From Caldilineaceae bacterium (lineage in GTDB: Bacteria > Chloroflexota > Anaerolineae > Caldilineales > Caldilineaceae): a stretch of 64,000 bases of DNA. The stretch spans positions 62,001 through 126,000 of the forward strand of contig JAPKMW010000001.1 in NCBI GenBank assembly GCA_026645575.1. Direction: 5' to 3'. Below, piece after piece: positions 29,829-38,149 of the stretch. Below the pieces are notes generated by a model. The model was not told the origin of the DNA. It ran no database searches and was given only the letters and a program-made list of their open reading frames with translations. How positions within the stretch are numbered: position 1 is the stretch's first letter; every line of letters starts with the position of its first letter. Made by a program: the position numbers and the translations under genes.

Positions 29829-31094
29829 TTACTCTGTTTGAGCGGGTAGCCGGAGTTGGCGCAACTTGGGCAGGGTAGTGGCGACGAGGGCGACAACAAG
29901 GAGGGTGACGCTGCCGCCGGCGATGACGGAAGGGGCAGCGCCTATGAGGCGAGCGACAACGCCGCTTTCAAAAGCGCCCAGTTCGTTGGAGGCGCCGATA
30001 AAGATCCAACTGACAGAAGCAATCCGGCCACGCATCTCTTCCGGGGAAAAGACGCGCACAATTACTTCGCGGATAATCATGCTGACGCCGTCGAAGACCC
30101 CGCTAAAGAAGAGGGCGACCAGCGAGAGCATAAAGTTTTGGGATAGCCCAAAGACGATCATGCTGACGCCAAAGCCGCCGACGCACCAGAGCAAGTTACG
30201 TCCGGCCCGTTGGGTCGGTGGGCGCCGGGTGGCGACAGCCATGACCAACATAGCGCCCAAGGACGGCGCAGTGCGTAGAACGCCAAGACCACTGGCGCCG
30301 ACATGGAGAATGTCTTCGGCAAAGATGGGTAGCAACGCCATCGCCCCGCCAAAGAGAACCGCAAAGAGATCCAGCGCCATCGAGCCGACCAGCACTTGCT
30401 GATTGAAAACATAGCGCACCCCCTGAGTCAAACTCTGCCAGATGCCTTCGCCGGGGATGGGCGGCGGCACTGGTTTGCGTGAAATCTGGGTAAAACAGAG
30501 CGCAGAGATTGTCATGAAAATGGCGATCATCAAGTAGGTGGCGGGAATGCCAATCCAATCAATCGCAAAACCGGCAATGGGGCCGCCGGCCATGCCCCCC
30601 ATCAACCAAACCGTGCTGGTGAGCGAGACGCCGCGCGCCGCCTGGTTAATTGGGATCACCTGCTGTTCAAAGGCGGAGGCGGCCGGCCGATAGAAGCCAA
30701 TCGAAAAGCCGATGACAAAGACGGTGCTATAGATCGCCAGCAGCCCAAAGCGTTCAGGGTTGAGGGCAAAGAGCATCAAGGTCAGCATACAGAGAATGTT
30801 GATCGACACCGTCGTCAAGACGATGCTCTTGCGGTCAAGGCGATCCGCGATGTAGCCGCCAATGAGCGACAAGGAGATCGCCGGAATGGCCTCGATCAAG
30901 CCCAACCAGCCCAACGAGAGGGGATCTTTGGTCATCTGGTAAAGTTGATAGCCGATTAAGGTGGCGAAACCAGTGCCGGCCAGGGCGGCTGTCAACCGTT
31001 CGGCCAGCAGCAAACGAAATTCGGGCAGTTGCAAAACATCCTGATCAGCGGCGCGTCCAGGCGCCGATGGGGTGGTGGATGAATCGGTGGTCAC
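29829..31094 (-). CDS. MFS transporter (EntS-like MFS_3 family)
   Basis: This 421-residue protein has twelve predicted membrane helices. It shows an MFS loop motif 'GGYIADRLDRKSIVL' between helices 2 and 3 and the pattern of MFS_3 exporters such as enterobactin exporter EntS and macrolide pumps. The substrate is unknown. The start is GTG at 31094, since GAGG lies six bases before it; the ORF extends to 31217 without a ribosome site. It is divergent from the sugar ABC transporter, sharing the 317-base region with it. Confidence 0.85.
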   Translation of the reverse strand: MTTDSSTTPSAPGRAADQDVLQLPEFRLLLAERLTAALAGTGFATLIGYQLYQMTKDPLSLGWLGLIEAIPAISLSLIGGYIADRLDRKSIVLTTVSINILCMLTLMLFALNPERFGLLAIYSTVFVIGFSIGFYRPAASAFEQQVIPINQAARGVSLTSTVWLMGGMAGGPIAGFAIDWIGIPATYLMIAIFMTISALCFTQISRKPVPPPIPGEGIWQSLTQGVRYVFNQQVLVGSMALDLFAVLFGGAMALLPIFAEDILHVGASGLGVLRTAPSLGAMLVMAVATRRPPTQRAGRNLLWCVGGFGVSMIVFGLSQNFMLSLVALFFSGVFDGVSMIIREVIVRVFSPEEMRGRIASVSWIFIGASNELGAFESGVVARLIGAAPSVIAGGSVTLLVVALVATTLPKLRQLRLPAQTE

Positions 31095-31225
31095 AAAAAC
31101 CTCATTTTCCAGGTAGATTGTTATGATTGAGTGATAAACGCAAGCAACCGAATAAGCATACCGCAGGCCGCTACAAATGGGTAAATTGCTCGCTTGCCTG
31201 GCGCTTCCCACATCCAAAAGCTATT

Positions 31226-31253
31226 TTGCACTTTTGCAAAGGTGCGCTATAAT
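31226..31253 (+). promoter_or_regulatory. Candidate promoter of the sugar ABC transporter operon
   Basis: TTGCAC (31226-31231), a 16-base spacer and a perfect TATAAT (31248-31253) lie in the divergent region 31095-31411. They are 158 bases before the binding-protein gene, leaving a long leader. The rest of this region shows no ORF or strong repeat. Confidence 0.45.
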
Positions 31254-31411
31254 AGGGCGCAATTCAACCTGAGGTTCAACTGTTTTCTTTCGCCAATTTT
31301 GTACAACTAACGCCATGCCGTTTGCGCTCCCGTGTGGGTCACTTTGACTCGCATTTGCTATAACGCATCATCAACTGAAGCCAACCATTTCATTTTCAGG
31401 AGGATTTCAGC

Positions 31412-32788
31412 ATGTTTCAGCAACGCTTAACTCGCCGCGCATTTCTGCGCACTTCTGCCATGGCCGGTGTTGGCCTGGCGGCGGTCGCTTGTGTTCCGGC
31501 TGCCGGCCCGGCCAGTGGCGGCGCCGCCGAAGCCGGTAGCGCCCCGGCTGCCGATGTGGTGACGGTGCGCTTTATGTCGCGCGCCGGCGCCGAAAACAAT
31601 GTCCAAGCGCAAAAGACACTGGATGAAGATTTCCGCGCCGAAAACTCCAACATTCAGGTGCAGGTCGAAGCGGCGCCGGACGGCTGGGTTGAGAAACTGT
31701 TAGCCCAGATGGTGGCCGGCGAAGCGGTGGACATCTTTGAAGCGTGGGGCAACATCTTCTTTAACTGGACTGAACGCGACCTGTTGCTGGATGTTCAATC
31801 CTTTGTCGATCGCGATATGACCGACGAGCAGATTAGCGACTACAACGACTTCCAGTGGACGGGCTTGGTGATGTTGGGCAAGCGTGTCGGGATGCCCAAG
31901 TATATTAACGTGATGACCGTGACTGTCAACGTGGGCCTCTTTGAGCAATATGGTGTGGAACTGCCGCCGGAAGATGGCAACTGGAATCATGATGATTACG
32001 CCAATATGGCCAAACAGCTTACCGACGCGGCCCGCGCCGCCGGCAATGATTTCCAATGGGGCGGTTGGAAACCGGCGTGGAATTGGGATCGCTTCTGGAA
32101 CACCGTGTACATGTTTGGCGGCAAGATCGTTGATGAAAAGTATGGCACCAAGTGCATGATGGACAGCGAAGAGTCACAAGCCGGCTTCCAATGGATGTAT
32201 GATCGCATCTGGACCGATAATACCTTTGCCCGCCCTGGCGATATTGAAAACAAATGGGGTGATGATGCGATCACTGCCCAATTTGTCGGCTTTATCGAAG
32301 ACGGCACGTATCCGATTGGTCGCGACAAGCGCATGACCGATGCCGGCATCAAGTGGAATATGTATCACGTTCCCACCGGCCCCACTGGCATTCGCAGCGT
32401 CTTGGGCACCACCGACGCCTGGTCGATCACAGCCCAGACCAAACATGCGGATGAGGCATGGAAAGTGTTAAGCTTCCTCTCTGGCCCGGTCTATCAAGAC
32501 AAGCAGATTGTAGCCGTTGAAGGCATCATCCCTGTCTTGAAATCACGCATTGCCAGCTTTATTGACACCGTGCGCCAGGTCCGTCCGTCGCTGGAAGAAG
32601 TACGCCTGGAGACCATTCCCGAATTGCTGGAGTGGGGTTACGCCGAGGATAGCTTCTGGTTCAAGAAGCAAAATGCCGCCAACGAAATCATTGTCCCAGC
32701 CCTGGAAAAAGTCTACACCGTTGGTGATGTCGGTCCCGAATACTTCATCGAGATTGCGCAACAGGTTAACGAATCACAGTTGGACTAA
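31412..32788 (+). CDS. Sugar ABC transporter substrate-binding lipoprotein
   Basis: This 458-residue family 1 (MalE-like) extracellular binding protein starts with a twin-arginine-like signal ('LTRRAFLRTSAMAGVGLAA') and a lipobox ending in C27. It is therefore probably Tat-exported and lipid-anchored. An Ala/Gly/Pro linker follows, then the two-lobed domain ('WVEKLLAQMVAGEAVDIFEA'). AGGAGG precedes the ATG. Two permease genes follow after 125 bases containing a repeat hairpin. No ATPase gene is present, as is common for such systems that share an MsmK/UgpC-type ATPase. The sugar is unknown; the linked isomerase-like gene suggests a sugar or polyol. Confidence 0.92.
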   Translation: MFQQRLTRRAFLRTSAMAGVGLAAVACVPAAGPASGGAAEAGSAPAADVVTVRFMSRAGAENNVQAQKTLDEDFRAENSNIQVQVEAAPDGWVEKLLAQMVAGEAVDIFEAWGNIFFNWTERDLLLDVQSFVDRDMTDEQISDYNDFQWTGLVMLGKRVGMPKYINVMTVTVNVGLFEQYGVELPPEDGNWNHDDYANMAKQLTDAARAAGNDFQWGGWKPAWNWDRFWNTVYMFGGKIVDEKYGTKCMMDSEESQAGFQWMYDRIWTDNTFARPGDIENKWGDDAITAQFVGFIEDGTYPIGRDKRMTDAGIKWNMYHVPTGPTGIRSVLGTTDAWSITAQTKHADEAWKVLSFLSGPVYQDKQIVAVEGIIPVLKSRIASFIDTVRQVRPSLEEVRLETIPELLEWGYAEDSFWFKKQNAANEIIVPALEKVYTVGDVGPEYFIEIAQQVNESQLD

Positions 32789-32801
32789 AGTCTAGCGTCA
32801 G

Positions 32802-32899
32802 TTAGTCGCGTAGTCCGGTAGTCCAGAGTCAATCACCCGAAAGGACTACGCGACTCTGGACTACGCGACTCTGGACTACTTGACTACACGACTGTCCTA
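32802..32899. repeat. Family E repeat (GACTACGCGACTCTG) between binding protein and permease genes
   Basis: Repeats of GACTACGCGACTCTG and an inverted GTAGTCCAGAGTC copy can form a stem of about 13 bp. The position is typical for an attenuator that keeps binding-protein mRNA more abundant than permease mRNA. Confidence 0.55.
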
Positions 32900-32913
32900 A
32901 AGGAACAAGGTTT

Positions 32914-33858
32914 ATGAGTGTACAATCTGCTGTACAGCTTGGCGGCACGAAGCCGCGCCGTCAACGCCTATCGCCACGCGTCATCCGCGACAACATTGCC
33001 GGCTTCTTGTTTATCAGCCCCTGGCTGCTCCACTTTGTTCTGCTCATTGCCTTTGCAATGTTCTATTCCTTTCGCATTAGCTTGATGGAAACGGATCTAC
33101 TTAGCTCCGAAAAATTTGTTGGCTTTGCTAATTATAAAAATTTGTGGAATGACGATCTTTTTTGGAAGTCTTTCCGTGTGACGGCCTACTATAGCTTTGT
33201 TTTGGTGCCCAGCGGCATTGTGCTGGCGTTGGCGATTGCCATGCTGATGAATCAAAAGGTGAAATTGGTGGGCGTGTGGCGAACGCTCTTCTATTTGCCC
33301 TCGGTTGTTTCCGGCGTGGCGGTGGCGATTTTGTGGGGTTATGTCCTCAATCCCCGCTTTGGGTTGCTTAACATGGGGTTGCGCGCCGTGGGCATTGAGG
33401 GTCCGCGTTGGCTTTTTTCAGAAACGTGGGCGGTGCCGGGCTTTATCTTAATGGGCTTATGGGGCGCCGGTGGCGCGATGTTGCTTTACCTGGCCGGTCT
33501 CCAAGGCATTCCTACGACATTATACGAGGCTGCCGAGATCGATGGCGCCGGCAGTTGGCATCGCTTCCGCCACATTACCATTCCCATGCTGACACCGACT
33601 ATCTATTTTAACTTATTGATCAATATTATCGGCTCCTTCCAAGTCTTCACCCAATCCTATATCATGACCGGCGGTGGCCCGAATAATGCGACATTAACGC
33701 AGGTGCTTTATCTCTACCGCAAAGGGTTCCAGGATTTTCAATTTGGCTATGCGTCGGCCTTGGCGTGGGCGCTCTTTCTGGTAATTTTGGTCTTCACCGT
33801 ATTGGTGGTGCGCTCATCCGAAGGGTGGGTTCACTATGAGGGAGAGTTGAAAAAATGA
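32914..33858 (+). CDS. Sugar ABC transporter permease (MalF/UgpA-like)
   Basis: This 314-residue inner-membrane protein has six predicted helices and the EAA loop 'YEAAEIDGAGSWHRFRHITI' that contacts the ATPase. AAAGGAAC precedes the ATG. Its last four bases overlap the next permease start (ATGA at 33855-33858), indicating translational coupling. It forms the transport channel with the downstream permease. Confidence 0.93.
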   Translation: MSVQSAVQLGGTKPRRQRLSPRVIRDNIAGFLFISPWLLHFVLLIAFAMFYSFRISLMETDLLSSEKFVGFANYKNLWNDDLFWKSFRVTAYYSFVLVPSGIVLALAIAMLMNQKVKLVGVWRTLFYLPSVVSGVAVAILWGYVLNPRFGLLNMGLRAVGIEGPRWLFSETWAVPGFILMGLWGAGGAMLLYLAGLQGIPTTLYEAAEIDGAGSWHRFRHITIPMLTPTIYFNLLINIIGSFQVFTQSYIMTGGGPNNATLTQVLYLYRKGFQDFQFGYASALAWALFLVILVFTVLVVRSSEGWVHYEGELKK

Positions 33859-34772
33859 CAACTCAACAGAAAAGTTACCCAGTTCCTGTTGCCGCCGGTC
33901 GCCGGACACCCAAATTTGATGTGCTGCTGCTGCGCTACCGCCTGCTGTCAGGCATCGGGCGCATTTTAATCTACATCATTTTGGCGATTGGCGCGGTAAT
34001 TTTTTCGGCGCCGCTTCTATGGATGATCTCAACCTCGCTGAAGCCGGAAGGATTGGTCTATCAATACCCCATTGTTTGGATCCCGCCGGAGCCCAAGTGG
34101 AGCAACTTTTTCACTGCTTGGAATAAGTCGGTCCCGCCCTTTACCACCTTTTATTACAACACGATCTACATTACCGTTTTGAATATTTTCGGGTTGGTAC
34201 TCTCCAGTTCACTCGTGGCATTTGGCTTCGCCCGGATTCGTTTCTGGGGGCGTAATGTGATCTTTATGGTACTCCTTGCCACCATGATGCTGCCTAGCCA
34301 GGTCACGCTGATCCCCATTTACCTCTTTTGGGCTAAAATGGGCTTGGTGAACACTTTCTGGCCGTTGATTGTGCCGCAATGGTTGACCAATGCCTATAAT
34401 GTCTTTTTGTTGCGTCAGTTCTTTATGTCGATCAACGTTGAGTTGGATGACGCGGCGCGGATTGATGGCGCTAGTTGGCTCCGTATCTACTGGAATATCA
34501 TCATGCCGCTCTCCAAACCAGCCTTGGGCGTCATTGCGATTCAGGCCTTTGCCTGGAACTGGAATAACTATTTTGATCCCCTGATCTACCTAAGCGAACC
34601 CAAAAAACTGACTGTCGCCATTGCCCTGCGCCTCTTTGAAACCCAGCAATCCCAGCATATCCCCGAAACCATGGCGATGACCCTGGTGGCGACCATTCCG
34701 GTGCTGGTCGTCTTCTATATTGCCCAGGCGCGTTTCATCCAAGGCATTGTGATCAGTGGTGTTAAAGGGTAA
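33855..34772 (+). CDS. Sugar ABC transporter permease (MalG/UgpE-like)
   Basis: This 305-residue inner-membrane protein has six predicted helices. Its EAA motif 'DDAARIDGASWLRIYWNIIM' and C-terminal 'FIQGIVISGVKG' are typical of MalG-type permeases. It overlaps the preceding permease by four bases. A perfect 27-bp hairpin follows 18 bases after the stop. Confidence 0.93.
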   Translation: MTTQQKSYPVPVAAGRRTPKFDVLLLRYRLLSGIGRILIYIILAIGAVIFSAPLLWMISTSLKPEGLVYQYPIVWIPPEPKWSNFFTAWNKSVPPFTTFYYNTIYITVLNIFGLVLSSSLVAFGFARIRFWGRNVIFMVLLATMMLPSQVTLIPIYLFWAKMGLVNTFWPLIVPQWLTNAYNVFLLRQFFMSINVELDDAARIDGASWLRIYWNIIMPLSKPALGVIAIQAFAWNWNNYFDPLIYLSEPKKLTVAIALRLFETQQSQHIPETMAMTLVATIPVLVVFYIAQARFIQGIVISGVKG

Positions 34773-34789
34773 ACTTCCCTACTAAGCCT

Positions 34790-34850
34790 CCGCTCGTAGC
34801 CAGTCCGTGACTGGCGTCCCCATCGCCAGTCACGGACTGGCTACGAGCGG
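34790..34850. terminator. Perfect 27-bp hairpin, family C
   Basis: CCGCTCGTAGCCAGTCCGTG... (34790-34816) pairs exactly with 34824-34850 around a 7-base loop. It lies between the permease and isomerase genes and shares GCTCGTAGCC with 54129-54186. Confidence 0.75.
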
Positions 34851-34875
34851 GTTATCGTAAAGGGTGAGGTGACAG

Positions 34876-35682
34876 ATGAAAATCGGCATGAACTCCGGCA
34901 CATTCCCGGCGACATTAAACCCCTTTCAGAAGGTGGAAGCGACAGCGCGCGTCGGCGCAACCGGCCTGGAACTGAACATTGATGCCAACCAACTCTGGAC
35001 GCAACGGTTAAGTTCGGCGGAGCGGATGGCCCTGCGCAAACAAGCCCAAGACGCCGGTGTGACCATCACCTCGCTTTGTATGAACGCCCATTGGGTCTTC
35101 AACCTTGCCAGCCCTGATGTGCGCATTCGTGATTTGGGCGTCAGTCTACTGCTCGATGCTATCAACATGGCGGGTGAATTAGGCGCCGGTGCTATTCTCA
35201 TTCCCGGTTGTGATCAGGATCAATCGCCGGAAAACAAATGGACGCTCTTCCGCGATGGGGTGCTGCAAGCTCTTGGGCCGGCTCAACGCGCTGGGGTTAA
35301 ACTGGCGCTGGAAGCCGTCAACAAACCTTTTCTCTTGGATACGGCGAAGTTGTTACAGATGATCAATGATTGTGGTGGTAGTGCCGTGTTGGGGATCTAT
35401 CTGGATGTGGGCAACTCGACCAACAGTGGGCTGAACCCTGTAGATGAAATTCGTGCTGCCAAAGGGCGCACCATTCTTACCCATGTCAAAGACTGGAACC
35501 CGGCCAATCGCAATGAACGGTTGCTAGGCGCCGGCGCGGTTGATTTTCCGCGGGCGCTCGCCGCTCTGCATGAAATCGGCTATGATGATTACTTGTTAGT
35601 GGAATTGCCGCCTGATCCCAACGATGGCGACGCCGTAGCGCGTCATGCCGTGCAGTTCTTACAAAATTTGCTGGCGCAATAG
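34876..35682 (+). CDS. Sugar phosphate isomerase/epimerase-like TIM-barrel protein
   Basis: This 268-residue protein belongs to the xylose-isomerase-like (AP_endonuc_2) TIM-barrel family. It shows the usual acidic and histidine metal ligands: 'LELNID', 'LALEAVNKPFLLDT', 'YLDVGNSTNSG', 'ILTHVKDWN' and 'VELPPDPND'. These enzymes isomerise or epimerise sugars, keto acids or inositol intermediates; the exact reaction is unknown. It follows the ABC sugar transporter and may process its substrate, but the hairpin in between suggests partly separate expression. GAGGTGA precedes the ATG. Confidence 0.88.
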   Translation: MKIGMNSGTFPATLNPFQKVEATARVGATGLELNIDANQLWTQRLSSAERMALRKQAQDAGVTITSLCMNAHWVFNLASPDVRIRDLGVSLLLDAINMAGELGAGAILIPGCDQDQSPENKWTLFRDGVLQALGPAQRAGVKLALEAVNKPFLLDTAKLLQMINDCGGSAVLGIYLDVGNSTNSGLNPVDEIRAAKGRTILTHVKDWNPANRNERLLGAGAVDFPRALAALHEIGYDDYLLVELPPDPNDGDAVARHAVQFLQNLLAQ

Positions 35683-35683
35683 G

Positions 35684-35802
35684 GGTGCGGATTCAGGTCA
35701 CACGGATCGATTCCCTTACGGTCAACGAGTCGCATGAGCTGAATCCGCACCTTATTCTCACCCCAAGCATCCGCTGCCTCCTAAATCCGCTGTCGTGTCA
35801 CG
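35684..35802. repeat. 13-bp dyad and family A arm at the converging gene ends
   Basis: GGTGCGGATTCAG (35684-35696) pairs with CTGAATCCGCACC (35739-35751). Then 35769-35802, read on the minus strand, matches family A (ACACGACAGCGGATTTAGGA). It starts at the TGA stop of the Uma2 gene (35798-35800). Confidence 0.6.
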
Positions 35803-36412
35803 ACGCTGGCAGGAAGAGATCATTCGCCTTGATCTGCAAGCCGACCAAAACGGCTGATTCAATCACGTCATCGCCAGCGTATTGCCCCACGAGTGCATAT
35901 TCACCATTGGACAACGTATACACCTCGACCCCGCGCCACTTGAGATCAACTAACCAGTATTCCGCAACGCCATATTGTTCATAGGCATCAAATTTTATAT
36001 GGCGATCTAGGCGAATGGAACTGGGCGAGATCACTTCGACAATCAAGTCCGGCGCGCCGAGAAAGATGCGGTCGCCAGAAGTCGGTTGCCGTTCTTTCCG
36101 AATAAAGAAAACATCTGGCTGTACCGGCTTGCTCCTTTCCGATAGATGAACTTCAAAGGGCGCGGTGAGAACAACGCCTAGATCCCGCTCAATGGTCAAA
36201 CGCTGAAAATAAAATAGCGCCCTGCTCACCGCAAATTGATGATCAAAACTCGGTGCATTGGCCACGTACAGCACCCCTTCGATAATTTCATAGCGCCGAC
36301 CATCTTCGGGCAAGTGGAGGTAATCAGCGTAACGCCACTGCCCTTGTGCGGGCCAACCATTCTGTCCTGGCGCCACCGGATCAGCAGGGGGCGAGATTGT
36401 GGAAACCGTCAT
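35798..36412 (-). CDS. Uma2-family (DUF820) restriction-like endonuclease domain protein
   Basis: This 204-residue protein is a PD-(D/E)XK nuclease-fold Uma2 protein. It shows 'EDGRRYEIIEGVLYV', 'VQPDVFFIR' and 'APDLIVEVISPSS...DRHIKFDAYEQYGVAEYWLVD', carrying the D, ExI/V and K active-site positions. Uma2 genes are highly amplified in Cyanobacteria and Chloroflexota, often near mobile DNA, and their biological role is unsettled. The stop codon sits in a family A repeat. It is divergent from the sigma-factor operon. Confidence 0.9.
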   Translation of the reverse strand: MTVSTISPPADPVAPGQNGWPAQGQWRYADYLHLPEDGRRYEIIEGVLYVANAPSFDHQFAVSRALFYFQRLTIERDLGVVLTAPFEVHLSERSKPVQPDVFFIRKERQPTSGDRIFLGAPDLIVEVISPSSIRLDRHIKFDAYEQYGVAEYWLVDLKWRGVEVYTLSNGEYALVGQYAGDDVIESAVLVGLQIKANDLFLPAS

Positions 36413-36505
36413 ACCGCTGACTCCTTTCCTCGAACTGCATTAAGCTCTACGGATATTGACATCTGTGCCACAGTCTACCAGCTTTCCCAGGTTTGGTCAA
36501 AGCGT

Positions 36506-36627
36506 GTAAGCAAATTCCCGGGGCGTGCGTGTGTTGTACAGAAGGGAGGTGGGTTTTATACAATGATTATTTCCGCCCCGTGCCATGCACGCACGCCTCA
36601 AGATTACAACGGCGAAAATTTGCTTAC
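36506..36627. repeat. Nested 122-bp imperfect inverted repeat upstream of the sigma gene
   Basis: Three arm pairs nest in order: GTAAGCAAATT (36506-36516) with 36617-36627, GGCGTGCGTG (36522-36531) with 36588-36597, and TTGTA (36534-36538) with 36559-36563. The right arm overlaps the likely -35 box. Confidence 0.6.
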
Positions 36628-36649
36628 ATCTCTACGTCATTGCTATGAT
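36620..36649 (+). promoter_or_regulatory. Candidate promoter of the sigma/CHAT operon
   Basis: TTGCTT (36620-36625), an 18-base spacer and TATGAT (36644-36649) preceded by TGC form an extended -10 promoter 118 bases before the sigma ATG. Confidence 0.4.
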
Positions 36650-36767
36650 GAAACCTCACCAATCTACATCACAGTTTTCTTCGTTACCATCAGTAGACGC
36701 TGTAGGTTCGTTTGGTTCTCGCCGTGCTAATTGCACGACAAATTGCGATTTGGAGTATTACTTGATC

Positions 36768-37373
36768 ATGGCATCGGATCGATCCGCTACCGTCGCTGTA
36801 CGACCAACTGCCCCAACCCATCGGCAAGATGATCACCTGCTCATTCAGGCGTGTCGGCAGGGGGATGCAACGGCCTGGGAACAACTGTTGCAGAAGTACG
36901 AGCGGCTCGTCTTTTCTGTGGCGCGCACCTGTGGTCTCACTCCAGAAGATGCAGCAGATATTACGCAGTTGACCTTTTCTTATCTACTGCAAAGCCTGGA
37001 GACCGTGCAAGCCGATCACCTGGGCGGCTGGCTAGCCACCGTTGCACGCCGCCACAGTTGGCGGGTGCGCAAACGACAGCAGCGCACCAGTACAATGGAA
37101 GTTGATGTCGAAGGAATCGACGAACTCTTCCCCCAGCAAATGGCCGACCGCCCGATTGAACGCTGGGAGTTGGTAGAGTGGCTACATGACGGCTTGGCGC
37201 AACTTGGCGAGCGTTGTCAACGCCTGCTGATTGCTCTCTATCTCGATAGCCAGGAGTATGGCTACCGGGAAATTGCGCAAGCGCTAGGAATGCCTGAAGG
37301 CAGTATCGGCCCCACGCGCGCCCGTTGTCTCACCCAATTACGCCAAATCCTCACGGAAGCAAAACAAAAATAA
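36768..37373 (+). CDS. ECF-type RNA polymerase sigma factor
   Basis: This 201-residue sigma-70 family protein has region 2 around 'LIQACRQGDATAWEQLLQKY' to 'GGWLATVARRHSWRVRKRQQR' and region 4 around 'RCQRLLIALYLDSQEYGYRE...IAQALGMPEGSIGPTRARCL', with no region 3, as in ECF sigmas. The ATG at 36768 is chosen because conserved sequence starts just after it; the ribosome site (GGAG) is distant. Downstream come an anti-sigma-like gene, a TPR-CHAT protease gene and a subtilisin gene in the same direction with tight spacing, suggesting one operon. The promoter it recognises is unknown. Confidence 0.88.
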   Translation: MASDRSATVAVRPTAPTHRQDDHLLIQACRQGDATAWEQLLQKYERLVFSVARTCGLTPEDAADITQLTFSYLLQSLETVQADHLGGWLATVARRHSWRVRKRQQRTSTMEVDVEGIDELFPQQMADRPIERWELVEWLHDGLAQLGERCQRLLIALYLDSQEYGYREIAQALGMPEGSIGPTRARCLTQLRQILTEAKQK

Positions 37374-37498
37374 CGAATTTTGTAACTTCATGTATTTTTA
37401 TGTATTTTTTTGCTCCGCTGCGCGCATTCTTGTATAAGTCTCATTGACGCAGCAGCAACGTGTACAAGGATACAGTTAGCAACGATGTAGGAAACCTT

Positions 37499-38143
37499 AT
37501 GGCGACATCGACACCCTTTACAATGGAACAGATTCTGGATTGGCTGGAAGGGCGCATATCGGCGCAAGCGGCGGCAACCGTAGCGGCGCAAGTTGCGGTC
37601 GCGGATGGGGCGTTACAAGCGCAAGTAGCGTGGGCGCGCGCCTTTTTGCAAGCCAGTGCGGCAGTTATTGTTGAATCGCCACCATCGGCGCTCCATCAAA
37701 AGCTCCAACAACGCTTTGTCGATCACCAGCGCCAGCAGCAGGCCGCCGAAACTGAACCAGGCTTCTTTCAGCGTCTAGTCGCCGCCTTGACCTTTGATAG
37801 CTTTCTCCAACCAGGATTGGCTGGTGTGCGTAGCGCCCAAACGCTGGACCTCCGCCAACTGGTCTATAGCACCGCTGTGGCCGATGTCGCCCTCAATGTG
37901 CGACGGGATCGCACGTTGGGAAGTCATACCCTTGCCGGTCAATTGCTGCCCACCAGCGATCTGGATCCGGCAACGGTGAGCGTGCAACTGTTGCAGAATG
38001 ACCGGGAAGCCGGGATCACGCTGGCTGATGATCTGGGCGAATTTACCTTTGCGAATTTGCCGGCGGGTGACTATCAACTAGTTTTGAGCGCCGATCAACT
38101 CGAACTGTTGCTGCCTCCCTTTACCCTTAGCGCCCAGGAGTGA
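37499..38143 (+). CDS. Anti-sigma-like protein with C-terminal beta-sandwich domain
   Basis: I do not recognise an exact family for this 214-residue protein. The first 55 residues ('FTMEQILDWLEGRISAQAAA...VAWARAFLQA') look like the helical start of an anti-sigma domain but lack the zinc-binding His/Cys residues. The middle (60-130) is helical and charged. Residues about 135-210 resemble a carboxypeptidase-regulatory/SdrD-like beta-sandwich ('LADDLGEFTFANLPAGDYQLVL'). There is no membrane helix, so it should be cytoplasmic. AGGAAA precedes the ATG, and the stop is six bases before the CHAT protease ATG, indicating tight coupling. A role as sigma inhibitor and possible protease target is inference. 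Confidence 0.65.
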   Translation: MATSTPFTMEQILDWLEGRISAQAAATVAAQVAVADGALQAQVAWARAFLQASAAVIVESPPSALHQKLQQRFVDHQRQQQAAETEPGFFQRLVAALTFDSFLQPGLAGVRSAQTLDLRQLVYSTAVADVALNVRRDRTLGSHTLAGQLLPTSDLDPATVSVQLLQNDREAGITLADDLGEFTFANLPAGDYQLVLSADQLELLLPPFTLSAQE

Positions 38144-38149
38144 GTGATC

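Larger units (their letters stand above)
36413..36767. other. Leader of the sigma/CHAT operon with a large nested inverted repeat
   Basis: There is no credible gene in this 355-base region. A nested inverted repeat spans 36506-36627 and an extended -10 lies at 36641-36649. The leader before the sigma-factor ATG is then about 115 bases. Confidence 0.6.
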
